A stretch of 20,798 bases of DNA, from positions 1 to 20,798 of the forward strand of contig JAAZOE010000461.1 in NCBI GenBank assembly GCA_012797915.1, read 5' to 3'. The position numbers and the translations under genes are program-made. Position 1 is the stretch's first letter; every line of letters begins with the position of its first letter. Of this stretch, positions 14,063 to 20,798 are shown piece after piece. The stretch comes from Candidatus Zixiibacteriota bacterium (lineage in GTDB: Bacteria > Zixibacteria > MSB-5A5 > GN15 > JAAZOE01). The notes beneath the pieces are model-generated. The model worked only from the letters and a program-made list of their open reading frames with translations. It searched no databases and was not told the origin of the DNA.

Positions 14063-17000
14063 ATGATCCGCGCTCTTATCGACTTCTGCGCCCGCAGCAA
14101 AACGGTCGTTATCATCGGCACCCTCTTCGCCTGCATTGGGGCGTGGTATTCCATCCGCAGCATCCCGCTGGATGCCATCCCCGACCTGTCCGACACCCAG
14201 GTCATCATCTGGACCGAATGGATGGGCCGCAGTCCCGATCTCGTGGAAGATCAAGTGACCTATCCGATCGTGACCGCGCTTCTGGCCGCGCCGAAAGTGT
14301 CCGACGTCCGCGGCTACTCCATGTTCGGCATGTCCTTCGTCTATGTCATCTTCAAGGACGGCACCGACCTGTACTGGGCGCGCAGCCGCGTGCTGGAATA
14401 CATGAGTCAGTTCCAGGGGAAACTCCCACCCGGCGTATCTCCGACCCTCGGCCCCGATGCCACTTCCGTCGGCTGGGTGTTCCAATACGCCCTCAAAGAC
14501 ACCACCGGCCGCCACGATCTGGCCGAGATGCGCACCTTCCAGGATTTCACCCTGCGGTATGCCCTGACCTCCGTCCCCGGCGTGGCCGAGGTGGCGAGCA
14601 TTGGCGGATACCAGAAACAATACCAGGTGGAAGTCGACCCCAACGTTCTCCGGGCATATAACCTGTCCATCAACGACATTTCCCGGGCCATCCGCCAAAG
14701 CAACAATGAAGTCGGCGGCCGGGTGATCGAATTGACCGGCCGCGAGTATTTCGTCCGCGGACGAGGGTATGTCGGCGACCTCGATGCCCTGCGGAAGATC
14801 GGTCTGGGAACCTCACCCGACGGCACCCCGATCCTGCTGGGCAATATCGCCAAGATCGGATATGGTCCTGAAATCAGACGAGGAGTGGGGGACCTCGATG
14901 GCATCGGCGAGGCGGTCGGCGGCATCGTCATCATGCGCTCCGGCCAGAACGCCCTCGAGGTCATCAAAGCGGTGAAAGCCAAACTGGCCGAGATGACCCC
15001 GGCGTTTCCCGAAGGGGTTCAACTCGAAATCGTCTACGACCGCAGCAACCTGATCGACCGGGCCATCAACACCCTCAGGAATACCCTGATCGAAGAAGCC
15101 ATCGTCGTGGCCTTGATGATCCTCCTTTTCCTCCTCCATTTCCGCAGCGCCCTGGTACCGATCATCGCCCTGCCGGTCTCGGTCGCCTTGGCTTTCATCC
15201 CGATGCACCTGCTGGGGATCAACTCCAACATCATGAGCTTGGGCGGCATCGCCATCGCCATCGGGGCGATGGTCGACGCCAGCATCGTCTTGGTGGAAAA
15301 CGCCCACAAACGGTTGGAGAACGCCCTGCCGGGGGCCGACCGGAAAGAAATCATCATCGCCTCGGCCAAGGAAGTCGGCCCGGCCATCTTCTATTCGTTG
15401 CTCATCATCACCGTCGCCTTCCTGCCGGTCTTCACCCTGACCGGCCAGGGGGGGCGGCTGTTCAAGCCGCTGACCTATACCAAAACCTTCGCCATGTTCT
15501 TCGCCGCCATCACCGCTGTGACCCTCTCGCCGGCCCTGATGACCATCCTCATCCGCGGCCGCATCCGGCACGAAAAGAACCACCCCGTCTCGAAATTCCT
15601 GATCGGCCTGTACAAGCCGTTCGTCTATGTCGCCCTGCGCAATCCCAAAACGACTATCGCCATCGGCTTGGTCGCCATCATCGCCACCCTGCCGATGATT
15701 CCGAAGATCGGATCGGAGTTCATGCCGCCGCTCAATGAGGGGGACATCCTCTTCATGCCGACCACCCTGCCGAACATCTCCATCGAGCAGGCCAAGCAAT
15801 ACATGCAGTATCAGGACCGCATCCTGCGGTCTTTCCCGGAGGTGGTTTCCGTCTACGGCAAAGCCGGGCGGGCCGAAACCGCTACCGACCCGGCCCCCTT
15901 GTCGATGCTCGAAACCGTCGTGCAACTGAAACCGAGGGAGCAGTGGCGGACCGTTGCGGTGCCTCGCTGGTACTCCAGCTGGGCCCCCGGATTCATCCGG
16001 CCGCTGTTGCGCCCCTTCTGGCCCGAACAGCGTACCATTCGGTGGGAAGAACTTGTCGACCAGTTCGACCAGGCGATGCAGTATCCCGGCTGGACCAACG
16101 CCTGGACCATGCCGATCAAGACCCGCATCGACATGCTCTCCACCGGTATCCGCACCCCGATCGGGATAAAAATATTCGGCCATGATCTGAACGAGATCGA
16201 ACGGATCGGGACGGACCTGGAACATTCCCTGTCCAAAATCTCCGGCACCCGCAGCGTCTATTCCGAACGAAACACCGGCGGATACTTCATCGATATCATT
16301 CCCGACCGCCTGGCTCTGGCCCGCTACGGCCTGACCATGCAGGAGGTCGAGGATATCATCGAGACTGCCGTCGGCAGCATGCCGCTGGAGGTTACCATCG
16401 AGGGACGCAATCGCTTTACGATCAACGTTCGCTATCCCCGCGCCCTGCGCGACAATGTCCAGAGCCTGAAAGAACTGCTGGTGCCTCTGCCTCCCGTTGG
16501 GGCAACCGCTCCCATGTCCGGCATGGATGGCGCTGCCGCCGGAGGAGGGTCGTCCTCCTCAATGTCCGGCATGGGCGGAGACGGCGGACGCGCCGTTTCG
16601 TCAGTCCCGACGCCATCCGCACCGTCCCAGCTCGGCCCAGCCATCCCGCTGGGACAGATCGCTGACGTCCGCGTGGTCACCGGTCCGCCGATGATCAAGG
16701 ATGAAGCCGGGATGCTGGTCGGGTACGTCTTCGTCGACATCGACCAGGCCCAGCGCGACATCGGCGGGTATGTCAACGAGGCCAAAAAAGTCGCCGCTGC
16801 GGAAGTCTCCGTCCCCTCGGGGTATTATCTGAAATGGACCGGCCAGTATGAGCTTCTGAAACAGATGGCTTCGCGGATGAAAGTCGTCATCCCGATCACG
16901 TTCATCCTCATTATCATCCTGCTCTACCTGAATTTCCGCAACCTGACTGAAACCTTCATCGTCCTGACCTCGGTGCCGTTCGCCCTGGTCGGGAGTCTCT

Positions 17001-17404
17001 GGGCGATGTATTTGCTCGGCTACCACTTCTCCACCGCCGCCTGGGTGGGGATCATCGCCCTGGTCGGCCTGGCCGCCGAAACCGGCATCATCATGGTCCT
17101 CTACCTGGATCATGCCTATGAACGACGCAAGGCCGCCGGGAAGATGCGCGACTTGAACGATATCATCTGGGCGCACATGGAGGGGACGGTCCTGCGGGTG
17201 CGCCCGAAACTGATGACCGTCGGCACGACCATGATCGGCCTGGTGCCGCTTCTGTGGGCGCAGGGCAGCGGGGCCGACGTCATGAAACGGATCGCCGCCC
17301 CGATGGTCGGCGGCCTGATCAGTTCCGCCTTCTTGACCTTGGAAATCCTGCCGGTGATTTACACCTACTGGCGCTACTGGCAAATCAAACACGAAAAACG
17401 GTAG
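14063..17404 (+). CDS. cusA: HME-family RND efflux pump, Cu(I)/Ag(I) type (CusA-like)
   Basis: The inner-membrane proton-driven pump, 1113 residues, somewhat longer than E. coli CusA. It shows the duplicated RND layout with twelve membrane segments and two periplasmic loops. The proton-relay residues of CusA are present: D405 in AIGAMVDASIVLVENAH, E1006 in GLAAETGIIM and K1049 in RVRPKLMTV. By alignment from memory, M615 (PLSMLETV), M691 (IDMLSTG) and M773 (GSMPLEV) fall where the CusA methionine triad sits, which favours Cu(I)/Ag(I) over the Co/Zn/Cd of CzcA. A Met/Gly/Ser-rich insert occupies about residues 817-855. ATG 14063 lies 20 nt after the adaptor stop with a weak GGGA site. It ends in TAG, followed by a perfect hairpin. 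Confidence 0.94.
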   Translation: MIRALIDFCARSKTVVIIGTLFACIGAWYSIRSIPLDAIPDLSDTQVIIWTEWMGRSPDLVEDQVTYPIVTALLAAPKVSDVRGYSMFGMSFVYVIFKDGTDLYWARSRVLEYMSQFQGKLPPGVSPTLGPDATSVGWVFQYALKDTTGRHDLAEMRTFQDFTLRYALTSVPGVAEVASIGGYQKQYQVEVDPNVLRAYNLSINDISRAIRQSNNEVGGRVIELTGREYFVRGRGYVGDLDALRKIGLGTSPDGTPILLGNIAKIGYGPEIRRGVGDLDGIGEAVGGIVIMRSGQNALEVIKAVKAKLAEMTPAFPEGVQLEIVYDRSNLIDRAINTLRNTLIEEAIVVALMILLFLLHFRSALVPIIALPVSVALAFIPMHLLGINSNIMSLGGIAIAIGAMVDASIVLVENAHKRLENALPGADRKEIIIASAKEVGPAIFYSLLIITVAFLPVFTLTGQGGRLFKPLTYTKTFAMFFAAITAVTLSPALMTILIRGRIRHEKNHPVSKFLIGLYKPFVYVALRNPKTTIAIGLVAIIATLPMIPKIGSEFMPPLNEGDILFMPTTLPNISIEQAKQYMQYQDRILRSFPEVVSVYGKAGRAETATDPAPLSMLETVVQLKPREQWRTVAVPRWYSSWAPGFIRPLLRPFWPEQRTIRWEELVDQFDQAMQYPGWTNAWTMPIKTRIDMLSTGIRTPIGIKIFGHDLNEIERIGTDLEHSLSKISGTRSVYSERNTGGYFIDIIPDRLALARYGLTMQEVEDIIETAVGSMPLEVTIEGRNRFTINVRYPRALRDNVQSLKELLVPLPPVGATAPMSGMDGAAAGGGSSSSMSGMGGDGGRAVSSVPTPSAPSQLGPAIPLGQIADVRVVTGPPMIKDEAGMLVGYVFVDIDQAQRDIGGYVNEAKKVAAAEVSVPSGYYLKWTGQYELLKQMASRMKVVIPITFILIIILLYLNFRNLTETFIVLTSVPFALVGSLWAMYLLGYHFSTAAWVGIIALVGLAAETGIIMVLYLDHAYERRKAAGKMRDLNDIIWAHMEGTVLRVRPKLMTVGTTMIGLVPLLWAQGSGADVMKRIAAPMVGGLISSAFLTLEILPVIYTYWRYWQIKHEKR

Positions 17405-17417
17405 GCGACCGCTTTGC

Positions 17418-17443
17418 GGCGTCAGGAATCCTTTCCTGACGCC
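17418..17443 (+). terminator. Perfect 11-bp hairpin after the efflux operon
   Basis: GGCGTCAGGAA (17418-17428) and its exact complement TTCCTGACGCC (17433-17443) flank a TCCT loop, 13 nt after the cusA stop. The following bases are T-rich but not a clean T-run, so it could be a terminator, an mRNA 3'-end stabiliser or a member of a palindromic repeat family. Confidence 0.5.
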
Positions 17444-17696
17444 ATCGTTGTTGTGCGGTCGGGAAAGGATTCCCAGCCGCGCGGTGCCCCGCCCAGAGTC
17501 CACGCTATGGCGGGGCCGGCGGGTGGGTTTATATGATTTTGTCAGAAAAATAACCGTCTCTTGCGGCATAAGAAAAGCAGATCGGGTTCCAAACCGCCCA
17601 TGGCGGAAAGAAATCCGACAGAGATGTTCAACAGTATTCTTGGCCCCATATACCATCAAGAGCCCCGCTCGTGGGCGGCAGATGTCCACATCTGCC
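17425..17696. repeat. Cluster of extragenic palindromes
   Basis: The 332-nt spacer 17405-17736 holds no gene I can support but several inverted repeats. GGAATCCTTTCC at 17425-17436 reappears inverted as GGAAAGGATTCC at 17462-17473, so the two could pair with each other instead of folding locally. An 8-bp stem joins 17486-17493 with 17509-17516, a CCGCC/GGCGG stem spans 17594-17606, and an 8-bp stem with a TCCA loop spans 17677-17696. The pattern resembles REP-like intergenic elements. No relationship to a known family can be claimed from one locus. Confidence 0.55.
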
Positions 17697-17736
17697 CCTT
17701 GTTAGCCCATGCAGGAGATGACTTCTACGCCGCTCC

Positions 17737-18084
17737 TCACTCCGCCCGCAACGCCTTTACCGGATCGACCCGCGCCGCCCGCGCCGCTGGATAATACCCC
17801 GCCGCCAGGCTTACAATAATACCAATCCCCAGCGCGATCAACACCAGCCACAACGGCAACGCGAATAACTCGATCCGCCCGAAACCGTCCTTGGCCATCA
17901 TCGCCTTGGCGATGGCCGAGGCCGCCCGCGTGATCAACCATCCGAAGACGATTCCCAGCGCCGCCCCGATCGTCCCGATCACCCCCGACTCCACCAGAAA
18001 CAGCATCCGGATATCCCGATCATCGGCCCCCAGCGATTTCAATACCCCGATCTCGCGGGTCCGCTCCAATATCGACATGACCAT
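17737..18084 (-). CDS. C-terminal fragment of FtsX/MacB-type ABC permease
   Basis: These 115 residues are the missing end of the permease whose first part stops at 18103. They start at ATG 18084, seven codons after the amber codon and in the same frame. The fragment begins with the cytoplasmic loop containing ERTREIGVLKSLGA, a hallmark of FtsX-like permeases. Two membrane segments follow (about residues 32-60 and 78-100), and it ends with the family's ARVDPVKALRAE tail. If made separately it would require reinitiation at ATG 18084 (a GGGGA lies about 10 nt upstream). A functional two-piece permease is possible but unproven, and loss of function by nonsense mutation is simpler. Confidence 0.75.
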   Translation of the reverse strand: MVMSILERTREIGVLKSLGADDRDIRMLFLVESGVIGTIGAALGIVFGWLITRAASAIAKAMMAKDGFGRIELFALPLWLVLIALGIGIIVSLAAGYYPAARAARVDPVKALRAE

Positions 18085-18102
18085 GGTGTTGACGATCCCC
18101 AG

Positions 18103-18105
18103 CTA
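18103..18105 (-). other. In-frame amber codon splitting the ABC permease
   Basis: The minus-strand reading frame is conserved on both sides of TAG 18105-18103, with ALVTA before it and LGIVNTMVMSIL after it, which together form one FtsX-like membrane segment. There is no frameshift or gap. A single base change, for example from TTG or TCG, would restore an uninterrupted 486-codon gene. Confidence 0.85.
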
Positions 18106-19197
18106 GGCCGTCACCAGCGCAATCAGGCCGATCACCCCCAGCGCCAGGTTGAAATAGACAAATACCTTGCGCAGCTTGCTGAACTGCTCGGCGAAACTGA
18201 ACGCCCGGAACCCCATCGCCTCGACCGAATCCCGCACCGGCTCGTACGGCGCCGTGGGGTCAAGTTGCAGCGTCACCTGCGGATAACTCCCCCCGACGGG
18301 GTCATTGCCCGCAAACAGCGTCCCGTTGCTCAGCGATGAAAACAGGTCGACCGGATTATCGACGATTCCCCCCGATGTGAACCGCAACGCCGTTGCCATC
18401 GGGATGATGATCGGCTCCGTCCGCACCATGCCGTGACGGTCCCCCTTGATCACCCCGCAGATGGTCAGCGTGTCGACCAGCAAAGCTTTCGAATTGACGA
18501 ACCCGTCGAAAAACTTCCCCATCGCCTCGCCCAGTTTCTGCCGCACCGTCCGACCGACATACTCGCGCTGCCGCAGCGAGTCCAAAACGACGTCGTCGAA
18601 TTCGGCCCGCACGTCCGCCCACTTGTGCGGGATCACCCGGGCGACGCCGCTGTCGATGCTCACCGTCCGGGCCGTCAGGATCAGACTGCGCCCGATGACC
18701 GAATCGGCAGAAAGATTGCCCGCCATCCGCAGAAATTCCTCGCTGACCACCGCCTCGCGCGCGCTGTCGCCGGAGAAAAACCGCCCCGCCCGCACCTGGG
18801 AAAACAGCTTCGTCTGTGTGGCCGTCAAGGGCAACGCCTGCGCTCCGGCCTTGATCGAGGTGTCCCCCACCGTGACCGTCGCCGTGAAAGCATTCATCGG
18901 GAACGCCAGCGCGACCCCGGGAAGATGCGCCAGCCGTTCCACCATCGCCTGATCCAGCGCCGCCGCCTTCACCGTGTCGACCGCCGTCTTGTCGGTTTTC
19001 GGGTAGACCTGCATCGTGAACAACAGTCCCAGTTCTTCGAATTCCTGAGTGACATACCGCTGGTTGCCGGCCCCGAACGAAATCATCGACACGAAGGCCG
19101 CGATGGCGATCACCACCCCGGAAACGGTCAAAAACGTCCGCAGCTTCATCCGCCAGAGGTTCCCCGCGGAAACGGTCACGAAATCCCGAAACGTCAT
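18103..19197 (-). CDS. FtsX/MacB-type ABC transporter permease, N-terminal portion (prematurely stopped)
   Basis: This 364-residue product is the first three quarters of a permease that would have worked with the ATPase next door in exporting lipids, lipoproteins, peptides or drugs, or in mechanotransmission. Residues about 21-43 form the first membrane segment, preceded by the NLWRMKLRTFLTVSG amphipathic start typical of MacB/LolC/LolE. A large periplasmic domain (about 45-335) follows, and a second membrane segment is cut midway by TAG at codon 365. Without the remainder it lacks half of TM2, the coupling loop and two more membrane helices. Its ATG overlaps the ATPase stop in an ATGA junction. 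Sequence quality elsewhere in the gene looks intact, so the event is recent or an artefact. Confidence 0.82.
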   Translation of the reverse strand: MTFRDFVTVSAGNLWRMKLRTFLTVSGVVIAIAAFVSMISFGAGNQRYVTQEFEELGLLFTMQVYPKTDKTAVDTVKAAALDQAMVERLAHLPGVALAFPMNAFTATVTVGDTSIKAGAQALPLTATQTKLFSQVRAGRFFSGDSAREAVVSEEFLRMAGNLSADSVIGRSLILTARTVSIDSGVARVIPHKWADVRAEFDDVVLDSLRQREYVGRTVRQKLGEAMGKFFDGFVNSKALLVDTLTICGVIKGDRHGMVRTEPIIIPMATALRFTSGGIVDNPVDLFSSLSNGTLFAGNDPVGGSYPQVTLQLDPTAPYEPVRDSVEAMGFRAFSFAEQFSKLRKVFVYFNLALGVIGLIALVTA

Positions 19198-19943
19198 GAT
19201 GCCGCCTCCGTCGGTTTGGCTCCGCCCGGTGCCACCAGATGGCCGTATTCCATCCCGATGATCCGATGGGCACAGCGGCGGGCCATGTCGAGATTGTGCG
19301 TGACCATCACGATCGTCAGGCCGTCTCGGTTGAGCGCGGTCAACAACTCGGCGATTTGGGCGGTATTATCGTGGTCGAGGTTCCCGGTCGGTTCGTCGGC
19401 CAGCAGGATATCCGGTTGCTTGACCAGCGCCCGGGCCATGGCTACCCGCTGCTGCTCGCCGCCGGACAGATCCCCCGGCCGATGATGCACCCGGTCGGCC
19501 AAGCCCAGCCGCTCCAGCATCGCCATCGCCCGCACTCGACGTTGCGCCCGCGGGACGTCATTGAAAAACAACGCCGTCTCGACGTTCTCCAGCGCCGAAT
19601 AATGGGCGATCAGATTGAACGACTGAAAGACGATTCCGACCCGATGGGCGCGATACGACGCCAGTTCCCGCCGCGACAGCGTTCCCAGCGCCACGCCGTC
19701 GATCTCGATCCGCCCGGCGGTCGGTCTGTCCAGCCCCGCCAGAAGATTCAGCACCGTCGACTTGCCGGAGCCGGAGGCCCCGACCACGGCCAGAAACTCA
19801 CCTCGTCCGAATCCGAAACTGACGGCATCGACCGCCCGGACGATCTGCGGCCCGCGCCGATAGTGACGGCAGAGGTCGATCGCCTCCACCCAGGGGGTAT
19901 GATCCGCCGTAGGCCTGTCCTCCTGCCCGATGGTTGACGGCAT
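19194..19943 (-). CDS. ABC transporter ATP-binding protein (MacB/LolD type)
   Basis: This 249-residue ATPase powers the FtsX-like permease encoded next. Walker A is GASGSGKST at residues 55-63, the Q-loop glutamine is Q107, and the signature LSGGEQQR begins at 159. Walker B with the catalytic glutamate is ILLADE at 179-184, and the switch histidine is H216. The LADEPTGNLD and short-loop architecture place it in the MacB/LolD/FtsE group. The substrate is unknown. The first 18 residues before WVEAIDL are poorly conserved. A TATACT element lies immediately upstream of ATG 19943, so the real start may be leaderless or the GTG at 19889. The gene is divergent from a sensor kinase, which might regulate it. 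Confidence 0.9.
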   Translation of the reverse strand: MPSTIGQEDRPTADHTPWVEAIDLCRHYRRGPQIVRAVDAVSFGFGRGEFLAVVGASGSGKSTVLNLLAGLDRPTAGRIEIDGVALGTLSRRELASYRAHRVGIVFQSFNLIAHYSALENVETALFFNDVPRAQRRVRAMAMLERLGLADRVHHRPGDLSGGEQQRVAMARALVKQPDILLADEPTGNLDHDNTAQIAELLTALNRDGLTIVMVTHNLDMARRCAHRIIGMEYGHLVAPGGAKPTEAAS

Positions 19944-19972
19944 AGTATATCGTCATACGTCCGAATCGGCAA
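19944..19972 (-). promoter_or_regulatory. Candidate promoter of the ABC transporter genes
   Basis: On the minus strand TTGCCG (19967-19972) and TATACT (19944-19949) are 17 bp apart. The -10 touches the annotated ATG, so transcription would begin inside the first codons. Either the start codon or the promoter call needs adjusting. Confidence 0.35.
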
Positions 19973-20019
19973 CTCTGTTTCATCGCACGGCCTGCCCTCG
20001 CGCAATCACGCCTTAGTTC

Positions 20020-20049
20020 TTGACTATCCCTAATCAACCGCCCTACTTT
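20020..20049 (+). promoter_or_regulatory. Candidate promoter of the sensor kinase gene, possibly leaderless
   Basis: TTGACT (20020-20025) and TACTTT (20044-20049) are 18 bp apart, and the predicted first transcribed base falls at or next to the A of ATG 20056. No Shine-Dalgarno sequence is present between them. The -10 is a weak match. Confidence 0.4.
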
Positions 20050-20055
20050 TATCCC

Positions 20056-20798
20056 ATGCGCGCCAGGGGAAAGGCGGCGCTGGCCGCCGTCATCTTCACC
20101 GCCGCCGTCCTGGCGGCGGTCAATATCGGCTGGTGGTGGTACTACAGCTCCATCACCGCCTACCTCGAACAACAACTCTCCCGGCGCCTGACCACCGTCG
20201 CCGCCACCGCCGCGCTCCACATCTCCCCCCGGCAGGTCGAAGCCCTGACCATCGACAACCTCACCGCCTATGCCGATATCCTGCTCTATCTCGACTCCCT
20301 GACCGTACTCGATTCGCTGTCCGAGGCGGCCGTCCTCGATCTCGACTTCAACTACCTCGTTTCCACCCGCCAGGAAATCGCCGCCGATAAATACCTTCTG
20401 GCCCAGCCCAATTTCGACACCCTCAACGCCGCCGCGCAGGGACGGCCGACCGCCTCCGCCCTCTACAACATCGAGGGCACCTATCTCAAATCCGCGTATG
20501 CTCCCCTTTATGATTCCTCCGGCGAGGTGGCGGCGATTTTCGCCGCCGAGGCCGGCGCCGGATATTTCGAACTGCTCCGGTCCCTGCGGCGGAATCTGAT
20601 CTTCCTGGCCGTCGGGTCGGCCGCCGCCGTGCTGGTGCTGTTATTGTTTTACATCGTTTACAACCGACGTCTGGCCGCGGCCGAGGAAAAACTGTTTCAA
20701 ACCGGGTCGCAGGCGACCCTCGGACGGATGGTCGCCGTGGTCAGCCATGAGGTTAAAAACCCGCTCATGATCATGCGCGCGGCAGGGGAGAGGTTGCA
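20056..20798 (+). CDS. Membrane sensor histidine kinase (5' part)
   Basis: An open frame of 247 codons runs off the right edge. It begins with a basic N-terminus and a membrane segment at about residues 8-29. An extracytoplasmic sensor region of about 145 residues resembles single-Cache/PAS-type domains (a YAPLYDSSGEVAAIF strand near 148-162). A second membrane segment lies at about 181-203. After a short linker comes the dimerisation and phosphoacceptor helix, with the H-box VVSHEVKNPL and H231 as the predicted phosphorylation site, of the NtrB/sporulation-kinase style. The catalytic ATPase domain and any partner response regulator lie beyond the window. It is divergent from the ABC ATPase with 112 nt between starts, so control of that transporter is possible but not shown. 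Confidence 0.85.
   Translation, partial: MRARGKAALAAVIFTAAVLAAVNIGWWWYYSSITAYLEQQLSRRLTTVAATAALHISPRQVEALTIDNLTAYADILLYLDSLTVLDSLSEAAVLDLDFNYLVSTRQEIAADKYLLAQPNFDTLNAAAQGRPTASALYNIEGTYLKSAYAPLYDSSGEVAAIFAAEAGAGYFELLRSLRRNLIFLAVGSAAAVLVLLLFYIVYNRRLAAAEEKLFQTGSQATLGRMVAVVSHEVKNPLMIMRAAGERL

Noticed and set aside
7635..18105. TAG used as a sense codon in this organism, suggested by the gmd/rmd junction and the permease amber
   Set aside because: TAG also ends the UDP-sugar dehydrogenase (9922-9924) and cusA (17402-17404) exactly where those families end, and no suppressor tRNA is in the window. Two local explanations are simpler.
1..20798. CRISPR array, tRNA, rRNA, integrase or insertion sequence
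   Set aside because: Reading both strands showed no regularly spaced repeats, cloverleaf, ribosomal RNA motif or transposase domain.

Overview
The window is about 20.8 kb of GC-rich DNA, near 58-60% G+C where sampled, from a Gram-negative bacterium. Lipoproteins, a TolC-type outer-membrane channel, an RND efflux pump and a TonB-like C-terminal domain all imply an outer membrane. The mix of genes, weak Shine-Dalgarno sites and palindrome-rich spacers would fit an uncultured lineage of the FCB type (for example Zixibacteria). That placement is an impression; no marker gene here settles it.

Positions 1-6563, minus strand, form one tightly packed block read right to left: a small lipoprotein, a class III sirtuin (YxxR motif), a PflX-type radical SAM protein, a large TPR lipoprotein with a TonB-like C-terminus, then pyrK and pyrD. 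Several junctions overlap by 4-8 nt, suggesting translational coupling. PyrK and PyrD (cut by the window edge) form the NAD-dependent class 1B dihydroorotate dehydrogenase of pyrimidine synthesis. The large lipoprotein is an unexpected partner in that operon.

Positions 6619-9998, plus strand, form a nucleotide-sugar cassette. A good sigma70-type promoter precedes gmd. It is followed by an rmd-like reductase that has no ATG, GTG or TTG at its family-expected start and probably begins at AUC 7644, and by a UDP-GlcNAc/UDP-hexose 6-dehydrogenase. Gmd and Rmd would make GDP-D-rhamnose and the dehydrogenase a UDP-uronic acid, both for surface polysaccharide. A terminator-like hairpin ends the cassette.

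Positions about 10000-11215 are a compositionally foreign, A/T-richer insert with one gene, a DUF2971-like protein of unknown function, preceded by a spacer with nested inverted repeats.

Positions 11217-17443, plus strand, encode a complete tripartite HME-RND efflux system (CusC-, CusB- and CusA-like). The methionine triad and proton-relay residues match CusA, so Cu(I)/Ag(I) is the likely substrate. The adaptor carries two tandem heavy-metal-binding domains and the pump a Met/Gly/Ser-rich insert. No metal-responsive regulator is present.

Positions 17405-17736 contain no gene but hold a cluster of perfect palindromes. Positions 17737-19943, minus strand, encode a MacB/LolD-type ABC ATPase and an FtsX-like permease split by an in-frame amber codon. 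Divergently, from 20056 to the window end, runs the start of a membrane sensor histidine kinase, cut just after its H-box. I found no CRISPR array, tRNA, rRNA, transposase or integrase. The most unusual items are the AUC start of rmd, the isolated low-GC gene with its structured leader, the amber-split permease and the duplicated metal-binding domain.
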